From: Rickettsia typhi
GTDB taxonomy: Bacteria; Pseudomonadota; Alphaproteobacteria; Rickettsiales; UBA1997
Assembly (NCBI GenBank): GCA_945902255.1
Contig: CAMDMO010000059.1
Location: 1 to 9,546, forward strand
Direction of reading: 5' to 3'
Length of the DNA: 9,546 bases
Numbering within the stretch: the first letter of the stretch is position 1; each line of letters starts with the position of its first letter. A program made the position numbers and the translations under genes. Below are positions 1 to 5,083 of the stretch, one piece after another. The notes beneath the pieces were generated by a model. It had not been told where the DNA came from. It made no database searches and was given only the letters and a program-made list of their open reading frames with translations.

Positions 1-342
1 AGCTTAAAAGAGCTTAGAGAGGCAAGCCTTAAGAGCGAGTGTAAATTTCGTTTCAATAGCTTACCAATAATTGAAGATTTAAATTTTTTGCTAAAAGAAT
101 CTAATTTTAAAATAAATAATTCTTTTACAAAAAATCTTACAGAAGAATTTGAAAATTCTATTGACGCGCTAAAATCTTTGAAAAAAGTTGGAGCAAATTC
201 TTTTTTGACAAAAATTAATCCAATCACCAAGACACAATTAAGGAAATTTGAAAATTTTTGTTTGAAAAATTCTACGATGAATGGTAAAAAATTCTCTAAT
301 TCTTGGAAGGTGGCTTATTTTGTTTTAAATGCCAATTCGTAA
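1..342 (+). CDS. BioC/NDUFAF5-like SAM-dependent methyltransferase, C-terminal part (5' end outside window)
   Basis: The reading frame is open from the first base of the window to TAA at 340-342, so this is the last 113 residues of a gene that begins upstream. A TTG at 88 could be read as a start, but the frame stays open through it and the residues before it fit the family, so I treat it as internal. The fragment matches the C-terminal layout of BioC (malonyl-ACP O-methyltransferase) and its mitochondrial relative NDUFAF5. A 'LKELREA' stretch near residues 2-8 is followed by an 'IEDLNFLLKESNF' segment at 24-36 and then the conserved 'LKSLKKVGANS' at 57-67, the counterpart of 'LKGIGA' in BioC. 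The SAM-binding Rossmann motifs would lie upstream and cannot be checked. Whether it serves biotin synthesis or acts on another substrate cannot be told from this end. It is followed after 19 nt by the TPR gene. Confidence 0.68.
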   Translation, partial: SLKELREASLKSECKFRFNSLPIIEDLNFLLKESNFKINNSFTKNLTEEFENSIDALKSLKKVGANSFLTKINPITKTQLRKFENFCLKNSTMNGKKFSNSWKVAYFVLNANS

Positions 343-361
343 TAAAAAATAATTCAAACAT

Positions 362-811
362 ATGTTTGGCAATACCTTTAAAAAACTAGTTGAAAAGCCA
401 AATGATCAGAAAAATAACAATGGTCATAAATTGGGATCTTATGTTCGCGAGAAATCTGAAAAATTAAGAAAAATTATTTATGGCAATGTTGAGTCGGTAA
501 AAAAAGAAATTTTTACCATTAGGGAAAAATGCGATAATTTATGCGAAACTAACTATAAACTTGGATCAAAACATTTAGCGAATGGAAAACTTTCTGAAGC
601 GATTTTTCGTTTTCGTTTTACTAAAAAAATGTGGCCAGATTTCTTTGATGCATATTACAGCCTAGCTTATTGTCTAGTGTTGAATAAAAAATTAATTGAA
701 GCAAAAAAACACTTAGAAGAGTTGCTAGCAAAAAAACCAGATTACAATCCAAAAGCAAAGGCCTTGCTAGATATGATTAACAAAAAATTATCAACATCTA
801 GTGATGAATAA
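362..811 (+). CDS. small TPR-repeat protein
   Basis: A 149-residue protein with no signal peptide or membrane segment, so probably cytosolic. Residues 1-60 are charged and likely helical, rich in Lys and Glu. Residues 62-95 and 96-129 look like two tetratricopeptide repeats: 'YKLGSKHLANGKLSEAIFRF' followed by 'AYYSLAYCLVLNKKLIEAKK', with the usual small/large residue spacing (G/A at position 8, A at 20) and a Pro ending each unit (P92, P126). TPRs are protein-protein docking surfaces; the partner is unknown. The gene sits 19 nt after the methyltransferase, and its last codons overlap the start of mlaA by 8 nt, which suggests co-transcription and perhaps translational coupling. The ATG at 362 is the only sensible start, although no Shine-Dalgarno sequence precedes it. 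A specific role in lipid transport is only a guess from position. Confidence 0.72.
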   Translation: MFGNTFKKLVEKPNDQKNNNGHKLGSYVREKSEKLRKIIYGNVESVKKEIFTIREKCDNLCETNYKLGSKHLANGKLSEAIFRFRFTKKMWPDFFDAYYSLAYCLVLNKKLIEAKKHLEELLAKKPDYNPKAKALLDMINKKLSTSSDE

Positions 812-1601
812 AATTTTTCTATCAATATTTTTTTTATCTTTTTCGTCTTTTACAAACCCCTGTTTAGCCGCAAAATTTCAAGAAAAGAAGGCAGAATCTG
901 CAACCTATTATCAAAATTTTTCTGATGATGAATTTGATAATTTTGAAAGTTATGCAAGTGTAGATGAGGTAAAAATTTATGATCCATTAGAAAAATATAA
1001 TCGCAAAATTTACGCCTTTAATGACTCGATAGATCACCACTTTATTGGCCCCGCTGCTGAAGCTTATAGAGCAGGAATTCATCCTCAAATCAGAAATTCT
1101 ATCAGAAATTTCTTAACTAACTTAACTTTACCGGTTTCAGCAGTTAATTCATTGCTGCAGGGCAGAATTGATAACAGTTTAGCAACTTTTTCAAATTTTT
1201 TAATTAATAGCACCGTTGGTATCGGAGGATTATTTGACATAGCTGGAAATAAAGGAATTCGATATCAAAAAGAAGATTTTGGACAAACCTTAGGACATTA
1301 TGGCGCAGGTTCTGGAGCTTATTTAATATTGCCATTATTAGGTCCAAGTTCAACTAGAGATTTCACTGGATTAGCAACCGATAGCGCTATAAGCCCTATT
1401 GGATTTAATGTTTTTGAAGTTGGAGGACAAACAAATCTTATTGACGCAAAATATAGAATTACATTATCAATAGCTTCTGGCATTGACAAAAGAGAAAGTT
1501 TAATTGATATTTTAAATGACATTAAAAAAGACTCTTTTGACCCTTACGCAACTATTAGAAGCGCTTATTTGCAGAAGCGTGCAACAGAAATTAAACATTA
1601 A
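804..1601 (+). CDS. mlaA: MlaA (VacJ) outer-membrane phospholipid-removal protein
   Basis: MlaA sits in the outer membrane and extracts mislocalised phospholipids from the outer leaflet for return to the inner membrane. The 265-residue product carries the family's hallmark string: 'DPLEKYNRKIYAFND' at about residues 60-74, 'PQIRNSIRNFLTNLTLPVS' at 94-112, 'NSLLQGR' at 115-121, 'NSTVGIGGLFDIA' at 135-147, 'EDFGQTLG' at 157-164 and 'LILPLLGPSSTRD' at 174-186. The N-terminus is a Sec signal peptide of about 22 residues ending at 'CLA'. I chose ATG at 804 over the in-frame GTG at 801, because it gives the same signal peptide without an extra Met. The first 8 nt overlap the end of the TPR gene. 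Enterobacterial MlaA is a lipoprotein; here Cys20 is preceded by T-N-P, which is not a lipobox, so this version may be cut by signal peptidase I. mlaC follows after 2 nt. Confidence 0.93.
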   Translation: MNKIFLSIFFLSFSSFTNPCLAAKFQEKKAESATYYQNFSDDEFDNFESYASVDEVKIYDPLEKYNRKIYAFNDSIDHHFIGPAAEAYRAGIHPQIRNSIRNFLTNLTLPVSAVNSLLQGRIDNSLATFSNFLINSTVGIGGLFDIAGNKGIRYQKEDFGQTLGHYGAGSGAYLILPLLGPSSTRDFTGLATDSAISPIGFNVFEVGGQTNLIDAKYRITLSIASGIDKRESLIDILNDIKKDSFDPYATIRSAYLQKRATEIKH

Positions 1602-1603
1602 CT

Positions 1604-2206
1604 ATGATAAAAAAAATTCTTATAACGTTTTTTATGTTAACCATTTCTACAAAAAGCTTTGCTGTGGAAACCGCAACGCAAGATGCAATTAGAAAATTTG
1701 TTAATAACATTGGAAATGAAATAGTTAAAACCGCTGGCAATTCAAGCCTGTCAGAAGATAAAAAAAGAACTAATATTATTAATATTGTTGATTCATCAAT
1801 AGACGCTAATTGGATCGCAAGATTCGTTTTAGGAAAAAGCTATAAAACCGCTAGCGAAGAGCAAAAACAGGCTTTTACAAAACTTTATCGCGAATTCATG
1901 ATTAACACTTACGGACCAAAATTTAAAAATTATGACGGTCGTAAGTTTGAGGTATTTACAGTAACCGAGCAAAGTGGTTTTTATGTTGCTAAAGCTGAAT
2001 TTTTACCAAAAAATTCTAACACTCCAATTAGCGTTGATTTTAGAGTAAAAGATCGCGATGGAAAACTGGTGATTCTAGATTTTATTGCTGAAGGTGTGAG
2101 TTTAATAGAAACTCAAAGATCTGAGTTTAATTCAGCAATTACACAAAAAGGAATGGATGACTTTTTAAAAGAATTGGAAGTTAGAGTTAAGAACTTAAAA
2201 AAATAA
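1604..2206 (+). CDS. mlaC: MlaC (Ttg2D-type) periplasmic phospholipid-binding protein
   Basis: MlaC shuttles phospholipid across the periplasm between MlaA at the outer membrane and the MlaFED complex at the inner membrane. The 200-residue length is normal for the family. Residues 1-20 form a signal peptide (basic 'MIKK', hydrophobic core, cut after 'SFA'). The fold signature is visible: an N-terminal helical half with 'IVDSSIDANWIARFVLGK' at 61-78 and 'EEQKQAFTKLYREFMINTYG' at 85-104, then the beta half with 'VDFRVKDRDGKLVILDFIAE' at 144-163, 'GVSLIETQRSEF' at 164-175 and 'GMDDFLKEL' at 183-191. The tryptophan that usually starts the 'WKVYDV' strand is replaced by Leu155. The gene starts 2 nt after mlaA stops, with no Shine-Dalgarno sequence, so translation probably depends on the upstream gene. 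mlaD, mlaE and mlaF are absent from this window. Confidence 0.92.
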   Translation: MIKKILITFFMLTISTKSFAVETATQDAIRKFVNNIGNEIVKTAGNSSLSEDKKRTNIINIVDSSIDANWIARFVLGKSYKTASEEQKQAFTKLYREFMINTYGPKFKNYDGRKFEVFTVTEQSGFYVAKAEFLPKNSNTPISVDFRVKDRDGKLVILDFIAEGVSLIETQRSEFNSAITQKGMDDFLKELEVRVKNLKK

Positions 2207-2210
2207 CCAC

Positions 2211-2951
2211 ATGAGATCTTTTTTTAGCAGCTTATTTGGTGGTGCAAGTTTATATGCTGCTGGTATTGGAATTGTTATTGCAGTGGCGGCTTTAAACCCA
2301 TTTGGTATTTGGGTTACTGCTGCCGTGGTTACTGGTGCTATAGTTGTAGCCGCCACCCTTGGTGCAGTAGCTGGATGGCAAGTTTATAAACATAATAAAA
2401 ATAATAGAGATATTCCTGATAAATTAGAGGACGATGAAAAACCTAAGGTTGTCGCTGTGGAAAAAGAAAAGTCATCAACTCGCTTACCAAAAAAAGAGCC
2501 AAAACCCCAAACAGCAGCCATTCCAGAAAGACCAAAAAAAGAAGTAAGACTCCAATCAGCCACACATGTTGCAAGTGGCAATAAAGTTTTAAATGCAAGT
2601 GGTAGAAAACGAGCCGATATATTGCAAAAAACAATAAAAGAGACAATAGAGGAAAGGAGTGGAAAGAAATGTAGTTCTGATTGCGTAAATTTAGTGATAT
2701 CTATTATCAAAAAATTAAAATCAAAAGAAGGTATTAAAGATATATTTGAAGAAATGTCTACAAAGGACAAAAATACTCTTGGCATTAAAAGTGAAGCTGG
2801 ATTATCAGGCATGATAAAATCATTGGAAAAAGCATTTGATAGAAATCAGACTGGTGAAAAAAGATCCCTTACCAAGCTAAATGTGTTAGTATATGATAAA
2901 GTTATCAATGATGCCGGTATAAAAAAATCCGCCTCAAGACAGAGCCGATAA
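2211..2951 (+). CDS. uncharacterised membrane protein with N-terminal hydrophobic hairpin
   Basis: I do not recognise this 246-residue protein. Residues 12-30 and 34-57 are two Gly/Ala/Val-rich hydrophobic segments joined by a short 'NPFG' turn, predicting a membrane hairpin or two-pass anchor. Residues 60-113 are a charged, Pro/Lys/Glu-rich linker, probably disordered. Residues 130-240 form a Lys-rich, mostly helical domain with a C-x3-C pair at 154 and 158 ('CSSDC'). There is no cleavable signal peptide of normal form. The gene starts 4 nt after mlaC with no Shine-Dalgarno sequence and is the last of the + strand cluster. Its stop codon lies inside the left arm of the inverted repeat at 2944-3054, so the final two residues are encoded by that element. 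It could be an accessory factor for lipid transport, a host-directed membrane protein, or an unrelated passenger; the sequence does not decide. Confidence 0.7.
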   Translation: MRSFFSSLFGGASLYAAGIGIVIAVAALNPFGIWVTAAVVTGAIVVAATLGAVAGWQVYKHNKNNRDIPDKLEDDEKPKVVAVEKEKSSTRLPKKEPKPQTAAIPERPKKEVRLQSATHVASGNKVLNASGRKRADILQKTIKETIEERSGKKCSSDCVNLVISIIKKLKSKEGIKDIFEEMSTKDKNTLGIKSEAGLSGMIKSLEKAFDRNQTGEKRSLTKLNVLVYDKVINDAGIKKSASRQSR

Positions 2952-3054
2952 AATCTTCTGATACCATTTCGGTAATACATATAGCATATTAAGCTAATCT
3001 TTGAGCGCCAGAAGCAATGAGCTTAAGTTTTTTATCAAAGTAGATTTTATCGGC
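2944..3054. repeat. nested inverted repeat (111-bp palindromic element)
   Basis: The outer arms are a perfect 12-bp inverted repeat: GCCGATAAAATC at 2944-2955 and GATTTTATCGGC at 3043-3054. Inside a small internal loop a further 5-bp pairing (TGATA at 2959-2963 with TATCA at 3033-3037) continues the stem. The centre holds a separate hairpin with arms TTAAGCT (2989-2995) and AGCTTAA (3020-3026). The left arm carries the stop codon of the preceding gene, and the right arm ends 10 bp before the stop codon of the convergent RTX gene. It may be a large two-way terminator or a small palindromic element like those known in Rickettsia. No clear target-site duplication flanks it, and only one copy is in this window. 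Confidence 0.7.
2989..3033 (+). terminator. probable intrinsic terminator of the mlaA-mlaC operon
   Basis: A 7-bp stem (TTAAGCT at 2989-2995, AGCTTAA at 3020-3026) closes a 24-nt loop and is followed, after one G, by six T at 3028-3033. This is the expected layout of a rho-independent terminator reading rightwards. The stem is AT-rich and the loop long, so efficiency is uncertain. No matching T-run follows the stem on the - strand. Confidence 0.4.
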
Positions 3055-3064
3055 GAGTCAGTGT

Positions 3065-4738
3065 TTACAAAATAAAGTCATTGGAATCTAGATGAATATT
3101 TCCAGCAATTTGAACTGAAAAATCACCATTAGAAAAAGTTGTTCCAAATGAGTTTGAACTAATTAATAGATTTTCAAACCCATTAATATGTAGTGCGGTT
3201 AAGTCTATTTTATCATGACCTTTTTCAAAGTCGTAAATTGTATCAATTCCAACTGCATTTAAGGAGTCTTGTCTGCTATGAAAAATAAAAATATCATTAC
3301 CAAGTCCGCCTGATAGGCTATCTATGCCAAAGCCACCATCTATAATATCGTTACCAAGCCCACCATTTAAAACATCTTGACCAGCTTCACCTCTAATAAC
3401 ATTATTATTGTCATCGCCAGTTATTGTATCATCATAATATGTGCCAATAATGTTTTCTACATTAGATATTGATTCATCTTGTTTATAGATAATGCTATTA
3501 CGGTTATTATCCGAATAATAGAGTTTTGTAACTTGATGATTATATAAATTGACCTCAACTCTAAAAAATATTAAACCATTATTTGCCGCCGAACCTTCTA
3601 AGTAAAAATTCGCTGTATCTATACCATTTCCTCCATCTAAATCATTATCTCCATACCAATCATTGAAAATGTCATTACCATCTCCGCCATTTAGTTGATT
3701 AAAACCAAATCGACCAATTAAAGTATCGTTACCAAATCCACCATTTAAAGTATTAAATCCACCTTCACCATCTAGAGTATCATCTCCAGCTCCACCGTTA
3801 AGAACATCATTGCCAGTTCCACCATTTAAAGTGTCATCCCCCGCTTCACCATTTAAAGTGTCGTCACCAGCTCCACCATTTATCAGGTTATCAGCAGAGT
3901 TACCAGTTAATTTATCGCCAAAAGCTGATCCAACAATATTTTCTATATTCACTAATTTATCGCCTTTATCGCCATAATATGAATTATAAATATTAAAAAT
4001 ACTTCGATGATCACCTGCATAACCAATTCCCGTAGTTAGGTTGATATTGGTAGAAAATTTTGCATCAGCATAAGACACCGTGTCATTTCCGTCTCCACCA
4101 TCTATATAGTCTAAACCACTTCCACCCATTAAAACATCGTCACCTTCATCACCATATAAAACATCACTACCTGCGTCACCATTAATAACATCATTTCCGG
4201 CTCCACCATGAATATTATTACCCAATCTGTTGCCATTTAATGTATCATTAAAAGCTGATCCAATAATGTTTTCTATATTATTTAGCTGATCTTGATCGCC
4301 ATTGGCTCTAGTAGCAGATCCAATAAATTCTATAGTAGAGCTAAAAAATGAGCGATGAAAAATAGGCGATCCCCAATTTACTGTAACTGCAGAATTTGAA
4401 GCGGCGTAAGATACCGTGTCAATACCACCACCTCCATTTAAAATATTATTACCAGCTCCACCAATTAAAATATCATTACCATTACCACCGTTTAGAGTAT
4501 CATTACCAGCTCCACCATTTAGGGTATCGTTACCAGCTCCACCATTTAGAATATCATTACCCTCTTCGCCATTTAGGGTATCGTTACCATTCCCACCATT
4601 TAGTATGTCGTTACCAGCTCCACCATTTAGGGTATCGTTACCCTCTCCGCCATTTAATGTATCATTGCCATTAGTTCCAACAAGATTTAAATTTGTAACG
4701 ACATTTCTGAAAAAACCGAATGATTTTATTTTTGACAT
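3065..4738 (-). CDS. RTX calcium-binding repeat protein with type I secretion C-terminus
   Basis: A 557-residue protein consisting almost wholly of RTX nonapeptides of the form GGxGNDxLN, which bind calcium and fold into beta-rolls outside the cell. Arrays lie at about residues 21-106, 175-218, 285-370 and 441-482. Three intervening segments share a layout: a '(D)TVSYA'-like start, a variable strand region, then 'NIENIIGSAFNDTLNGN' or a close version at 154-170, 264-280 and 426-441. Residues 483-557 ('DIFIFHSRQDSL', 'GIDTIYDFEKGHDKIDLTAL', ending 'DFIL') match the serralysin-type C-terminal secretion signal used by type I systems. There is no N-terminal signal peptide, as expected for that route, and no protease, lipase or pore-forming domain. 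It may be a structural surface or S-layer-like protein, or an adhesin. No HlyD or TolC gene is adjacent; the nearby ABC exporter is MsbA-like and is not an obvious partner. Confidence 0.9.
   Translation of the reverse strand: MSKIKSFGFFRNVVTNLNLVGTNGNDTLNGGEGNDTLNGGAGNDILNGGNGNDTLNGEEGNDILNGGAGNDTLNGGAGNDTLNGGNGNDILIGGAGNNILNGGGGIDTVSYAASNSAVTVNWGSPIFHRSFFSSTIEFIGSATRANGDQDQLNNIENIIGSAFNDTLNGNRLGNNIHGGAGNDVINGDAGSDVLYGDEGDDVLMGGSGLDYIDGGDGNDTVSYADAKFSTNINLTTGIGYAGDHRSIFNIYNSYYGDKGDKLVNIENIVGSAFGDKLTGNSADNLINGGAGDDTLNGEAGDDTLNGGTGNDVLNGGAGDDTLDGEGGFNTLNGGFGNDTLIGRFGFNQLNGGDGNDIFNDWYGDNDLDGGNGIDTANFYLEGSAANNGLIFFRVEVNLYNHQVTKLYYSDNNRNSIIYKQDESISNVENIIGTYYDDTITGDDNNNVIRGEAGQDVLNGGLGNDIIDGGFGIDSLSGGLGNDIFIFHSRQDSLNAVGIDTIYDFEKGHDKIDLTALHINGFENLLISSNSFGTTFSNGDFSVQIAGNIHLDSNDFIL
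4421..4678 (-). repeat. 27-bp tandem repeat array encoding the first RTX block
   Basis: About nine consecutive 27-bp units encode residues 21-106 of the RTX protein. They are much more alike at DNA level than the later RTX blocks. A 32-bp stretch at 4503-4534 recurs exactly at 4611-4642, 108 bp (four units) away, pointing to recent duplication of a multi-unit segment. The array could vary in copy number between strains by slippage in 9-residue, frame-keeping steps. Confidence 0.85.
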
Positions 4739-4768
4739 ATGTTTTTTATTAAATTTTTATGGTTACTC

Positions 4769-4796
4769 TTTATTTTGAGAACTTAATTTTGAGAGC
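4769..4796. repeat. 14-bp tandem repeat upstream of the RTX gene
   Basis: Two adjacent 14-bp units, TTTATTTTGAGAAC (4769-4782) and TTAATTTTGAGAGC (4783-4796), match at 12 of 14 positions. They lie 31-58 bp upstream of the RTX start codon, within its probable 5' leader. They could be a regulator-binding or RNA-level site, or chance in AT-rich DNA. Confidence 0.45.
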
Positions 4797-4844
4797 TTTG
4801 GCAAAATATTGATAGGAATGAATATGGTGTTCAGATTTAATTTT

Positions 4845-4872
4845 TTTATATAAATAAGCTATAAACATTCAA
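4845..4872 (-). promoter_or_regulatory. possible sigma70 promoter of the RTX gene
   Basis: Read on the - strand, TTGAAT (4872-4867) and TATAAA (4850-4845) are separated by 16 bp and resemble -35 and -10 boxes. Transcription would begin near 4838, giving a leader of about 100 nt that contains the 14-bp tandem repeat. AT-rich DNA yields such matches easily. No convincing GC-rich terminator hairpin for the upstream genes was seen between 4927 and 4873. Confidence 0.33.
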
Positions 4873-4927
4873 CCCATTTTTATTAAAATATAAATTAAGT
4901 AGTGATTTATTGCCAATACTCAGAAAA

Positions 4928-5083
4928 TTAACCATCAATTTTTTCAACACTTTTTCTTCTAGCTAAATTATTGCGCAAAGCACTAGAAAGAGACTTTTTT
5001 ACTTTTTGTTTTTGATTGTGTCTTAGCTGTTTTTTTTCTTTAAGCTTATTTTCAAGCTCTTTATTTTTAATTTCTTCTTTCAT
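4928..5083 (-). CDS. small basic protein coupled to the ABC exporter gene
   Basis: This 51-residue frame starts with ATG at 5083-5081 and stops with TAA at 4930-4928. Its start overlaps the stop of the ABC exporter in an ATGA arrangement (4 nt), a classic sign of translational coupling and the main reason to believe it is real. Residues 1-30 are a Lys/Glu/Gln-rich, helix-forming stretch ('MKEEIKNKELENKLKEKKQL'). The C-terminal half has 'LSSALRNNLARRKSVEK' at 32-48. That resembles the 'ALRxNLxRRKxQ' ending of many small uncharacterised alphaproteobacterial proteins, from memory rather than a search. It has no signal peptide or membrane segment. The highly basic tail suggests binding to nucleic acid, ribosome or acidic lipid, but no function can be assigned. 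Confidence 0.68.
   Translation of the reverse strand: MKEEIKNKELENKLKEKKQLRHNQKQKVKKSLSSALRNNLARRKSVEKIDG

Noticed and set aside
88..342. An independent 84-residue gene starting at TTG 88
   Set aside because: The frame continues open to the window edge, and the upstream residues match the same methyltransferase family, so this is the tail of a longer gene.
2384..2812. A - strand frame of 142 codons, and another at 2443-2646
   Set aside because: They lie wholly inside the + strand gene 2211-2951, have no family resemblance and no independent start context, and arise from AT-rich antisense sequence.
4421..4678. Regular repeats resembling a CRISPR array
   Set aside because: The 27-bp period has no unique spacers, is in frame with a 9-residue RTX repeat, and no cas genes are near.
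4396..4778. Two + strand open frames with proline-rich or Tyr/His-rich repeats
   Set aside because: They are antisense to the RTX tandem repeats; the 27-bp periodicity keeps the opposite frames open. The - strand product has classic RTX motifs and a secretion signal.
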